Of a stretch of DNA of 64,000 nt, positions 55,591 to 63,676 are shown piece after piece. Location of the stretch: the NCBI RefSeq assembly GCF_006742205.1, contig NZ_AP019721.1:434001-498000 (forward strand), read 5' to 3'. Below the pieces are notes generated by a model. That model was not told the DNA's origin. It saw only the letters and a program-made list of their open reading frames with translations, and searched no databases. The DNA comes from Staphylococcus epidermidis. Lineage in GTDB: Bacteria > Bacillota > Bacilli > Staphylococcales > Staphylococcaceae. Position 1 is the first letter of the stretch; each line of letters opens with the position of its first letter. The translations under genes were made by a program, and so were the position numbers.

Positions 55591-57081
55591 ATGATATATA
55601 CAGTAACAAGCACATTACCCTTAGTGCACGGAGGAAGAACTAAATCATTATTAACAAGAATTCGATTTCTTGATAAAGAAATGGGCATTCACAATAAAAT
55701 ATTAACAACGAATTATAACGCTAATTATAATGAAGTTTATCAAAAGTTCGAAGAGAATCAACTCATAACGAAAAATACGCAAATCGAAAACATATATGAT
55801 TGGTTATCTGATTTCAAATTACTTTCAATACCTAAAACAAGATTTAAGAAAAAAACGCTTTACTCTGAAAAAGATAGAGACATAGAAGGTTTAACTTCTA
55901 AAGCATTCAATGATGGCAATGTGATGAGATATTATGATCAAAAAACTTATGTTTTATATCGGAAATTTTATGAAGATACAAATATCATAGAATTTGAAGA
56001 CGTGATGTCACCAATTTCTAAGAAAAAAATTGAACGTAGAGAATATAATCACTTCGGTCAATTACATAGAAAGATTTACTTCTCAAGCCGCACATATCAC
56101 AAAATTTTGGAAGAATATTTTGACACAGAGGGAAGTATTTACTGTAAAAAATTCTTCAATTCACAAAAGGCAAATGAATTAGATTTTATTCAAATTTTTA
56201 AAAATCAACGTATCATGAAGGCTTTTAAAAACGAAAAAGATCTCTTTAAATATTATTTCGAACATCGCTTTAAACAAAATGATATTGTGTTTAATGATGC
56301 TAGACTTCTAGATAAACCACTTTTAAATAATTGTATGAACACAAAAAATGTGCTTGTATTTCATAATAGCCACATCGATGGCGATAATATTAAATCTTCA
56401 TACAAAATTGCACTGGAAAATTCTGATAAAGTAGCTCAATACCTCTTGCTCACACATATGCAAAAAGACGATATACAACATGCATATGGTATCAGCGATG
56501 AAAAAATATCGATTGTACCTCACTTTATTAAAAGCTATGGACAAAAATATACTCATGATAAAGAGGATAGATTCGTATTTATTGGTAGACTAGGCAAACA
56601 GAAACAAGTGGACCATTTAATCAAATCTTATAATCAATTCTTAAAATATGGACATCAAACGAAATTAGCTATTTATGGTGCAGATGAACAAAATCAAAAA
56701 CAAGTCATACTAGATTTAGTTAAAGAATATCAAATTGAAGATAAAGTTGATTTAAATGATTTTACCAAGCATCCACTTGAAGAATTTAAAAAATCTAAAG
56801 CCTCACTATTAACCAGTGAATACGAAGGTTTTGGTTTAACCGTTATGGAAAGTATTGAAGTAGGTTGCCCAGTCATTGCTTATGACGTAAGATACGGTCC
56901 TGGTGAAATCATAGAGCCCGGTGAAAATGGCTATCTTGTTGAGCCGGATAACATTGAAGCATTCGCTGCCTATATGGATAAAATAATTAAAAATCCACTA
57001 ACAAAAGTTGAAACAAAAAATGCACTCAAGTATGAACAAGCAAAGAATAACTATCAAAAGTTGTTTGAGAGAGTAAAGTAA
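55591..57081 (+). CDS. tagE: TagE/TarM-type teichoic acid alpha-glucosyltransferase
   Basis: A GT4-family (GT-B) glycosyltransferase of about 496 residues. The C-terminal half has FIGRLGKQKQVDHLIKSYN (about 328-346), and TSEYEGFGLTVMESIEVG holds the EX7E donor motif. The N-terminal half contains the beta-sheet insert typical of TarM/TagE/GtfA-like enzymes. Such enzymes glucosylate poly(glycerol phosphate) wall teichoic acid, matching neighbouring galU and pgcA. The ATG at 55591 follows AAGGTGG; a GTG at 55576 would overlap that site. In staphylococci this glucose is a phage receptor. Confidence 0.85.
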   Translation: MIYTVTSTLPLVHGGRTKSLLTRIRFLDKEMGIHNKILTTNYNANYNEVYQKFEENQLITKNTQIENIYDWLSDFKLLSIPKTRFKKKTLYSEKDRDIEGLTSKAFNDGNVMRYYDQKTYVLYRKFYEDTNIIEFEDVMSPISKKKIERREYNHFGQLHRKIYFSSRTYHKILEEYFDTEGSIYCKKFFNSQKANELDFIQIFKNQRIMKAFKNEKDLFKYYFEHRFKQNDIVFNDARLLDKPLLNNCMNTKNVLVFHNSHIDGDNIKSSYKIALENSDKVAQYLLLTHMQKDDIQHAYGISDEKISIVPHFIKSYGQKYTHDKEDRFVFIGRLGKQKQVDHLIKSYNQFLKYGHQTKLAIYGADEQNQKQVILDLVKEYQIEDKVDLNDFTKHPLEEFKKSKASLLTSEYEGFGLTVMESIEVGCPVIAYDVRYGPGEIIEPGENGYLVEPDNIEAFAAYMDKIIKNPLTKVETKNALKYEQAKNNYQKLFERVK

Positions 57082-57150
57082 TTTAAATAAGGTTCATATT
57101 ATAAGAAAATATTAATAACAATAAGACTAAATTACAATTTATTTTGAACT

Positions 57151-57190
57151 ACACGCTGTTAATAATCAAAAACAGCGTGTATTTTTAGAT
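57151..57190 (+). terminator. terminator after tagE
   Basis: ACACGCTGTT (57151-57160) pairs perfectly with AACAGCGTGT (57171-57180), then ATTTTTAG. Confidence 0.88.
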
Positions 57191-57439
57191 TATTAAGATA
57201 AATTAATTTAATAATTTATCTAATATTTTCTCATATATTCACTAATAATAGAGAAGGAATAGTATGGTTGGAACAATTAAAAGTGATATTGTTTGTCTAA
57301 TAAATTCGATATAATATTAAAGAAAAGGAATCTATTTTCAAAGAATAATAATTTTATTGTTTTAGAATATATATCTTTGAAAGATAATTATGTCATAGAA
57401 TTTTAGTATCGCATGATAATTAAATAAGGATGATGGAAT
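57191..57439. other. AT-rich left flank of the restriction-modification insert
   Basis: Very AT-rich. A 16-codon frame from the ATG at 57264 (ribosome-binding site GAGAAGGA) reads MVGTIKSDIVCLINSI and then stops at 57312-57314; it looks like the broken first codons of a lost gene. The promoter of the restriction enzyme gene must lie in this stretch. I found no clear boundary repeat. Confidence 0.35.
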
Positions 57440-58906
57440 ATGGAATTTTTAACTAAACAAGAAGTTCATAATAGAGCAAAGGAAGCTGTAGGTAAGACAA
57501 TAAAAGAATTAAATGATGGCTTTTCTGTTTCAGAAACTAAAAGTTCTGTGGGGGATGCTTTTGAAAATTGGTTTGGGAAAAGTAAAGATAGTGAGAGTAG
57601 ACCTGATATGGAAGAGGCAGGTGTTGAATTAAAGGCAACACCTTTTAAAAAATTAAAAAGTGGTAAATATAGTGCCAAAGAAAGATTGGTTTTAAATATT
57701 ATTAATTATGAAAAAGTAGTACATGAAAAATTCGAGACTAGTTCATTTTTAAATAAAAATAATACTATAGAGCTAGCGTTTTATGAGTATAAAAAAGATG
57801 TATCTAGAGATGACTGGATTATACATGAGGCTGTTTTATATGAAATGAAAAAAAATCCAATTGATTATGAAGTAATAAAAAATGATTGGGAATTAATACA
57901 TAATTATATTAATGATGGTAAAGCACATGAATTAAGTGAGAGCTTAACAACTTATTTATCCCCTTGTACGAAAGGAGCAAGTGCTAAATCTGTTAGAACT
58001 CAACCATATTCAAACATAAAAGCTAAACAGAGAGCATTTTCTTTGAAGTCTGGATACATGACATCGATATTGAGAAAGTATATTTTAGGCAATGAAGAGA
58101 TTGATTCTATTGTTAAATCACCGTTTGAGCTAAAAAATAAATCTATTGAAGATATAGTGCTTGAAAAATTCAAACCATATTATAATCAAACTATAGATTC
58201 CATAGGAGAAAAATTTAATGTAGATAGAGGTGGGAAAAATTACCATAATCGCATTGCTTCTGCTATTTTAAATTTAAAAGGCAAAATTAAAGGAAATGAG
58301 ACTTTTCCAAAGGTAGACGAATTTGAAAAAGCATCTATAGTTGTTAAAACAGTAAAATTTAATAAAAATAATATTAATAAAGAAAGTATGTCATTCCCTG
58401 CTTTCAGATTTAAAGATTTAATTAAAGAAAAATGGGAAGATGAAGATGGTAATCCACTAGCTCAATGGCATAATTTTCTTCTGGAAACGAGATTTCTCTT
58501 TTTTATCGTCAAAGAAGAAGAAGGTACTGAGGTGTTTAAAGGCGTTAAATTCTTTTCAATGCCAGAAGACGATATCGAAGGTCCTGTAAAAAAAGTATGG
58601 GAAGACACAAAAAATAAGTTATTAAAAGGGGTGTGTCTCAAAGCAACTTATAAAAAGGATGGTAACGTATATAGAATTGAAAATAATTTTATTAATAAAT
58701 CAGATGAAATGATATGTCATATACGACCCCATGAAAGCTACTCTGACTATAGGGTGAACGGTAAATATGCAGATGAATTGCCATCTCGTGCAAATTGGAT
58801 TAATCGACCTAATGATACATTAAAATATTCAGATAAATGGATGACGAAACAATGTTTTTGGATAAATAATACTTATATTAAAGAACAAGTCAAAGAATTT
58901 CTTTAG
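57440..58906 (+). CDS. type II restriction endonuclease, Sau3AI family (predicted GATC)
   Basis: A 488-residue enzyme that matches Sau3AI over its whole length (that enzyme has 489 residues). The MutH-like N-terminal domain has the catalytic pattern Asp56 then Glu63-x-Lys65 (RPDMEEAGVELKATPFK), after SVGDAFENWFGK. The second domain repeats the fold without the catalytic set (segment KESMSFPAFRFKDLIKEKWED then LETRFLFFIVKEE) and acts as an allosteric DNA-binding module in Sau3AI. It is predicted to cut before GATC. It precedes the methyltransferase gene on the same strand with 98 bp between. AT-rich codon use and local debris suggest horizontal gain. Confidence 0.92.
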   Translation: MEFLTKQEVHNRAKEAVGKTIKELNDGFSVSETKSSVGDAFENWFGKSKDSESRPDMEEAGVELKATPFKKLKSGKYSAKERLVLNIINYEKVVHEKFETSSFLNKNNTIELAFYEYKKDVSRDDWIIHEAVLYEMKKNPIDYEVIKNDWELIHNYINDGKAHELSESLTTYLSPCTKGASAKSVRTQPYSNIKAKQRAFSLKSGYMTSILRKYILGNEEIDSIVKSPFELKNKSIEDIVLEKFKPYYNQTIDSIGEKFNVDRGGKNYHNRIASAILNLKGKIKGNETFPKVDEFEKASIVVKTVKFNKNNINKESMSFPAFRFKDLIKEKWEDEDGNPLAQWHNFLLETRFLFFIVKEEEGTEVFKGVKFFSMPEDDIEGPVKKVWEDTKNKLLKGVCLKATYKKDGNVYRIENNFINKSDEMICHIRPHESYSDYRVNGKYADELPSRANWINRPNDTLKYSDKWMTKQCFWINNTYIKEQVKEFL

Positions 58907-58945
58907 GCTATTTATGTTACAATTAATTTTGTTATCTTTTAAGTA

Positions 58946-58973
58946 GAACGATCGTTCGGTTTTATGGTATAAT
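58946..58973 (+). promoter_or_regulatory. methyltransferase promoter region with GATC-centred palindrome
   Basis: GAACGATCGTTC (58946-58957) is a perfect 12-bp palindrome centred on GATC, the predicted target of the adjacent methyltransferase. It ends 10 bp before a TATAAT (58968-58973), so it covers the -35 zone of the methyltransferase gene promoter; no consensus -35 is visible. It may be an operator whose use depends on methylation, or a TetR-type operator. Confidence 0.5.
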
Positions 58974-59004
58974 TATTGATATTCAAAAGTGAGGAGGTTG
59001 CCAA

Positions 59005-60243
59005 TTGAATAATTTAAAAGTAGCAGAATTATTTGCAGGGGTAGGTGGATTTCGTTTAGGTTTAGAGAGAACAAAAAATAAAATGTTTGAAATTACTTGG
59101 GCTAATCAATGGGAACCTTCAAGGAAAGTACAACATGCCTTTGATTGTTATAATAAAAGGTTTAAAAACGGTGTACATATTAATCAAGATATAGCAACAA
59201 TAAGTAATGAAGAAATGGCTAATACGAGAGCTGACATGATAGTAGGTGGATTTCCCTGCCAAGACTACTCTGTAGCTAGAAGTCTTAGTGGAGAACTAGG
59301 TATACAAGGAAAAAAAGGCGTGTTATTTTGGGAAATTATAAGATTTATTCAAAATACTTATCCAAAATATTTATTATTAGAAAATGTAGATAGGTTATTA
59401 AAATCACCTTCAAGACAAAGAGGAAGAGATTTTGCAGTAATGTTATCAACTCTGAATGAATTGGGATATTCAGTTGAATGGAGAGTGATTAATGCTGCTG
59501 ACTATGGAAATGCGCAAAGACGAAGACGAGTATTTATTTTTGGTTACAAAAAAGATCTTGAATATGGTAGAAAAATGAGTAAATTTAGCTTAGAGAATAT
59601 TATTTATGATGAAGGATTGTTCGCTTCAGGGTTTCCAGTAGAAAAAGTACCTAATAAAGAAAGAATAAATAATATAAAAATTGATAATGATATAGTAGAA
59701 ATTTCTAATAATTTTAGTTTCGGTTTTTTTAATAGTGGAGTAATGAGAAATGGAGAAATACTTACCATTGATACTATACCTAAATATGAAAAACCCACTC
59801 CACTAAAAGATGTTATTCAAGGTGAAGTAACTGATAATTATGAATTGAACATAGATCAAATAAATAAGTTTAAGTATTTAAGAGGTCCAAAAAAAATTAA
59901 AAGAACATCTAAGGATGGTCATGAATATTACTTTTCAGAAGGAGGAATGTCTGAAACTGATTCTTTAGACTTGCCTGCAAGAACCATGTTAACTAGTGAA
60001 GCTTCTGTAAATAGAAGTAGCCATCTATTAAAGGTTAATGATACCTATAGAACACTGACTCCGATAGAAGCAGAAAGACTGAATGGATTCCCGGATAATT
60101 GGACTGATACAATGCCGGATAGAATGAGATTCTTTTGTATGGGAAATGCTTTGGTTGTACCAATAATTACTAGAATTGCTAATCAGATAGAAATTATTGA
60201 AATAAATAATAATGATAAATATAGCCAATTAGAATTATTTTAA
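59005..60243 (+). CDS. DNA (cytosine-5-)-methyltransferase, M.Sau3AI type (GATC)
   Basis: A 412-residue C5 methyltransferase. Motif I ELFAGVGGFRLGL (about 8-20), catalytic motif IV GGFPCQDYSVA with Cys85, motif VI ENV at 126-128, motif VIII QRRRRVFIF (171-179) and motif X GNALVVPII near the C terminus are all intact. Near full-length likeness to M.Sau3AI and the adjacent Sau3AI-type nuclease indicate protection of GATC by 5-methylcytosine. The TTG start has a GAGGAGGT site. A terminator follows at once. Confidence 0.94.
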   Translation: MNNLKVAELFAGVGGFRLGLERTKNKMFEITWANQWEPSRKVQHAFDCYNKRFKNGVHINQDIATISNEEMANTRADMIVGGFPCQDYSVARSLSGELGIQGKKGVLFWEIIRFIQNTYPKYLLLENVDRLLKSPSRQRGRDFAVMLSTLNELGYSVEWRVINAADYGNAQRRRRVFIFGYKKDLEYGRKMSKFSLENIIYDEGLFASGFPVEKVPNKERINNIKIDNDIVEISNNFSFGFFNSGVMRNGEILTIDTIPKYEKPTPLKDVIQGEVTDNYELNIDQINKFKYLRGPKKIKRTSKDGHEYYFSEGGMSETDSLDLPARTMLTSEASVNRSSHLLKVNDTYRTLTPIEAERLNGFPDNWTDTMPDRMRFFCMGNALVVPIITRIANQIEIIEINNNDKYSQLELF

Positions 60244-60272
60244 CAGAGGTGTGTAGTCCTCTGTTTTTTTGT
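60242..60272 (+). terminator. terminator after methyltransferase gene
   Basis: AACAGAGG (60242-60249) pairs with CCTCTGTT (60258-60265), then a run of T. The stem begins inside the stop codon. Confidence 0.85.
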
Positions 60273-60325
60273 TTTATTTAATATAATAAATATATATTAC
60301 AGATAAATAATAAGGAGGCGTAGAT

Positions 60326-60406
60326 ATGAAAGAGCCAGAGTGGAATAAAGATTTACAGAATTAAAAAGAAGTAGCTAAATTCTTAGATAATTATTTTTCT
60401 TTATAA
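60326..60406 (+). pseudogene. tiny ORF with internal stop (remnant)
   Basis: An ATG at 60326 with a strong AAGGAGGCG site reads MKEPEWNKDLQN, a TAA (60362-60364), then KEVAKFLDNYFSL and a TAA. The frame on both sides looks like one small helical protein in which a Leu codon (TTA) became TAA. I do not recognise it. It may instead be a genuine 12-residue peptide. Confidence 0.35.
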
Positions 60407-60414
60407 ACAAATAA

Positions 60415-60439
60415 GTGATACTTTTGTGAAATGTATCAC
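60415..60439. promoter_or_regulatory. inverted repeat upstream of small HTH gene
   Basis: GTGATAC (60415-60421) and GTATCAC (60433-60439) are perfect inverted arms. The position, about 75 bp before the small HTH-like gene, suits an operator for that protein. Confidence 0.4.
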
Positions 60440-60514
60440 AAAATGCTTTTAATTTACATAAAATGATGTAATATATGAAGTGTAAGGAAAGAGTAAATTA
60501 TTGAGGTGATGACT

Positions 60515-60706
60515 ATGAGAAATGCTATAGAAGAATTAATCTTCTCCGATGTAAGTAGTTATGACATCTATGTAAACACAGGCGTTAACCAAGGGTTGGT
60601 TGGAGACATTAAAGATGGATATTTGACGATTGATTCTATCCCGTATATTGATGCTGAAAGATTATATTATTATAGTTTAGAGCGCAAAGCCCTCGTTACA
60701 AGTTGA
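60515..60706 (+). CDS. small helix-turn-helix-like protein
   Basis: A 63-residue protein from the ATG at 60515 (GAGGTG site at 60503-60508, 6-nt spacing; an upstream GTG/ATG pair would overlap the site). The pattern IEELIFSDVSSYDIYVNTGV, then NQGLVGDIKDGYLTIDSIP and AERLYYYSLERK resembles the small XRE-like DNA-binding proteins that staphylococci carry on plasmids and islands (SSYxIxxxTGVxQxxIxxIKxG). It could control the restriction-modification genes or be left over from the element that brought them. The match is by pattern, not certain. Confidence 0.5.
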   Translation: MRNAIEELIFSDVSSYDIYVNTGVNQGLVGDIKDGYLTIDSIPYIDAERLYYYSLERKALVTS

Positions 60707-60988
60707 TTTTTAACGAACTCCCACAATGTTGAACTCGCTTGCTCTCAAAGAGTAATTGAGGGCAAAATTGACACTCTATATACCCCTAAAATCTAAATTA
60801 ATGTGTTAGGAGACCGTAACTTACTACCCCTGTGAGTTATGGTCTTCATTTTTGATCTGTGATTCAACGATGATTTACATTAATTTTAATGTGTCATATT
60901 TTCTCACACAAAATATCCAATGATTCCATCAAATATTTTATTTCTCAACATATTTTAGTCATCACAATGCAACCTGTCTTGATAATTA
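60707..60988. other. non-coding stretch with a hairpin
   Basis: An AGACCGTAACTTA/TGAGTTATGGTCT hairpin (60811-60845) with a T-rich tail lies about 100 bp after the small HTH gene and probably ends its transcript. No other feature is seen. Confidence 0.45.
60811..60852 (+). terminator. probable terminator
   Basis: A stem of AGACCGTAACT-type arms with G-T pairs is followed by TCATTTTT. The stem is imperfect. Confidence 0.6.
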
Positions 60989-61285
60989 TTAAACGTTTCG
61001 ACCTCTAGGATTTCTAGAGTCTTCAGCCTGTTTAAAGTTTTTTACGGCATTGTAAGCATAAATAATATTAAACAACTTATTTTTAGCATCGTTTTCACGT
61101 GAAAATGTCATACGTATATACTCTCGCTTGTTCACTTCGCATCAAAATGCTTTTTCTTGTTTCTGACGTTCTGCTAGCGATAATGCGCACCATTATTCAT
61201 TTGAAAATAACTCTTCAAAACGAAATTCAAAAGCAGTACGATGATTATTTTCACCTAGTTTTAATACCCGTTCATAAAACGACAT
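60989..61285 (-). pseudogene. decayed small ORF, DUF1413-like N-terminal part
   Basis: On the minus strand one frame from the ATG at 61285 (AGGAGAAA site) to a TAA at 60989-60991 spans 98 codons with stops at codons 31 and 48. Read through, it gives SFYERVLKLGENNHRTAF, FRFEELFSNE, then WCALSLAERQKQEKAF and CEVNKREY. This resembles the ELF-x-W-xxLS-xxER-xxLG-xxF pattern of DUF1413-type small proteins found on staphylococcal plasmids and phages. The second stop (TGA) replaces an expected Arg codon. The C-terminal part I do not recognise. The start signal is intact, so decay is recent. Confidence 0.5.
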
Positions 61286-61472
61286 TACTGTTTCTCCTAA
61301 AGTTTGACTTTTATTCTTTAGTTACTATGTTTTCTTTATAATGAAAATGACTAAATATATGTTTGATTCTTTTGTTTAAAGTTGATTTCTAAATCACATT
61401 AATGTCCTATTCTCTAACAAAACGTTATGATAAAGATGTTCAAAATAATTCTATGATAAGGAGTAATGATGT

Positions 61473-62165
61473 ATGGCAAAAGTTAAAGAGAAAGTTGCAG
61501 TCGTTACAGGTGCGAGTAGCGGTATAGGAGAGTCGATTGCCAAAAAGTTAAGTCAACAAGGTGCATCAATAGTTCTGGTTGGTCGTAACGAACAACGTTT
61601 AAACGAAATAGCCCAGCAATTAAATACCCCGACTAAAGTTGTTTCAGCAGATGTCACTGTAAAATCGAACATAGATGATATGTTAAAAGCTGTAATAGAC
61701 CATTTTGGTCATATCGATATTGTTGTGAATAGCGCAGGTCAAAGTTTATCATCTAAAATTACAGACTATAATGTTGAGCAGTGGGATACTATGATAGATG
61801 TAAATATTAAAGGTACACTCCATGTTTTACAAGCAACATTGCCTTATTTGTTAAAACAATCTAGTGGGCATATCATCAATCTTGCATCAGTATCAGGATT
61901 TGAACCAACAAAGACGAACGCCGTTTATGGTGCAACAAAAGCAGCAATACATGCAATCACACAGTCTCTTGAAAAAGAATTAGCACGTACAGGTGTTAAA
62001 GTGACTAGTATTTCACCAGGAATGGTTGATACCCCTATGACGGAAGGTACTGATTTTGGGGAACGCAAAAAACTTGAAGCACAGAATATTGCTGATGCTG
62101 TAGTATATGCTTTAACACAACCTAGTCACGTTAATGTTAATGAAGTAACGATAAGACCTGTTTAA
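61473..62165 (+). CDS. short-chain dehydrogenase/reductase
   Basis: A 230-residue classical SDR. The cofactor loop is [15 protein letters not shown] (about 13-27), NSAGQ corresponds to the NNAG motif, and the catalytic Ser (LASVSG) and YGATKAA (Tyr-xxx-Lys, about 147-153) are present. The GRNEQR segment after the second strand suggests NADP(H). A GGAGTAATG-type site precedes the ATG. Substrate cannot be told. It resumes the conserved chromosome after the restriction-modification patch. Confidence 0.88.
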   Translation: MAKVKEKVAVVTGASSGIGESIAKKLSQQGASIVLVGRNEQRLNEIAQQLNTPTKVVSADVTVKSNIDDMLKAVIDHFGHIDIVVNSAGQSLSSKITDYNVEQWDTMIDVNIKGTLHVLQATLPYLLKQSSGHIINLASVSGFEPTKTNAVYGATKAAIHAITQSLEKELARTGVKVTSISPGMVDTPMTEGTDFGERKKLEAQNIADAVVYALTQPSHVNVNEVTIRPV

Positions 62166-62265
62166 ATGATGACATTTCTCTATTTAAAATAGCATTTTTG
62201 TTTCATGTTACACTTAAATTGTTACGTTTGAATTCAACCACTTTACACAAAGGATGGGATATCAA

Positions 62266-63507
62266 TTGGATAAACGTCAATTTGAAATTTTAGATATGCT
62301 AGTGAGATTTAATACTGAAAGTCCACCTGGACGTAATACAGATCCATTGCAAGATGAAATCGAAACGTTACTTAAACAACTGGATTTTTCAATACAGAGA
62401 GAACAGTTATACGACAATGATAGTGTGATAGTAGCTACCTTAAAAGGGCACAATCCTAAAGCGCCAAAACTGATATTGAATGGACATGTTGATGTAGCTT
62501 CTGTAGATGACGATCAATATTGGCAGTATCCACCTTTTAAACTTACCAACAAAGATGAATGGTTATACGGTCGTGGCGTTAGCGATATGAAAGGTGGTAT
62601 GTCTTCATTATTCTACGTCTTGGAGCAATTACATCAAGAGGGGCAACGTCCAGAAGGTGATATTATTGTTCAATCAGTAGTCGGTGAAGAAGTAGGTGAA
62701 GCAGGAACTAAACGTGCATGTGAAATAGGACCTAAAGGTGACTTAGCCCTTGTCTTAGATACGAGTGAGAATCAAGCACTTGGGCAAGGTGGTGTGATTA
62801 CCGGATGGATTACAGTTAAAAGTAAAAATACAATACATGATGGTGCGCGTAGTCAAACGATACATGCTGGTGGGGGCTTGTTTGGTGCAAGTGCCATTGA
62901 AAAAATGACAAAGGTGATTCAATCGCTTAATGAACTTGAAAGGCATTGGGCTGTCATGAAGAAGAGCCCTGGAATGCCTCCAGGTGCGAATACAATTAAC
63001 CCAGCTGTCATAGAAGGTGGACGTCACCCTGCATTTATTGCAGATGAATGTCGATTATGGATTACTGTTCATTACTTACCGAACGAAAGTTATGAATCTG
63101 TAGTTAATGAAATAGAGCAATATTTAAATAAGGTTGCAGAAGCAGATGTATGGCTCAGAGAGAATCCACTTGAATTTGAATGGGGTGGTACATCCATGAT
63201 TGAGGATAAAGGAGAAATCTTCCCAAGTTTCACTGTTCCGACACATCATCCAGGTTTTAAGCAATTAGAAGAAGCACATGAACATGTTCATAATAAAAAG
63301 CTTGAACATGGTATGAGTACAACTGTAACTGATGGAGGTTGGACAGCACATTTTGGCATTCCCACGATATTATATGGCCCAGGTAGTTTAGAAGAGGCAC
63401 ATAGCGTAGATGAGAAAATAAAAGCAAAGGAATTAGCTCAATATAGTGATGTTTTATATACATTTTTAAAAGAGTGGTATGCACACCCACAATCCTATAA
63501 ATCATAA
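62266..63507 (+). CDS. M20-family metallopeptidase (ArgE/DapE-like)
   Basis: A di-zinc amidohydrolase of about 413 residues. LILNGHVDVAS (zinc His and catalytic Asp), YGRGVSDMKGGM (bridging Asp) and VVGEEVGEAG (catalytic Glu) form the M20 active site, and an inserted dimerisation domain covers about 180-300. It hydrolyses an acylated amino acid or peptide; acetylornithine deacetylase or succinyl-diaminopimelate desuccinylase are relatives. The AAAGGATGGG site overlaps the ATG at 62254, so a TTG at 62266 is the likelier start; this is not certain. Confidence 0.82.
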   Translation: MDKRQFEILDMLVRFNTESPPGRNTDPLQDEIETLLKQLDFSIQREQLYDNDSVIVATLKGHNPKAPKLILNGHVDVASVDDDQYWQYPPFKLTNKDEWLYGRGVSDMKGGMSSLFYVLEQLHQEGQRPEGDIIVQSVVGEEVGEAGTKRACEIGPKGDLALVLDTSENQALGQGGVITGWITVKSKNTIHDGARSQTIHAGGGLFGASAIEKMTKVIQSLNELERHWAVMKKSPGMPPGANTINPAVIEGGRHPAFIADECRLWITVHYLPNESYESVVNEIEQYLNKVAEADVWLRENPLEFEWGGTSMIEDKGEIFPSFTVPTHHPGFKQLEEAHEHVHNKKLEHGMSTTVTDGGWTAHFGIPTILYGPGSLEEAHSVDEKIKAKELAQYSDVLYTFLKEWYAHPQSYKS

Positions 63508-63516
63508 TAGATAAAA

Positions 63517-63590
63517 AAGAGGTACAAGCACGACTTTTATACTCACAAAATGTTGAGTTAAAGTGATGTGTTCTGTACCTCTTAATTATT
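63517..63590. terminator. long-stem terminator with branched loop
   Basis: AAGAGGTACA (63517-63526) pairs with TGTACCTCTT (63574-63583). The 47-nt loop contains a further CTTT..ACTCA/TGAGT..AAAG stem. It lies between convergent genes and resembles the element at 23361-23446 in shape. Confidence 0.75.
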
Positions 63591-63676
63591 ATAAAGAATA
63601 ACAAGTTGTATATTTATAAAAAGATATTTATTAATTTCATGTTCATTTCATATAAAATACAATTGTCAAGGTGAGT

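Noticed and set aside
61099-61341. 80-residue plus-strand frame
   Set aside because: It is antisense to the DUF1413-like pseudogene, which has the better start signal and recognisable motifs.
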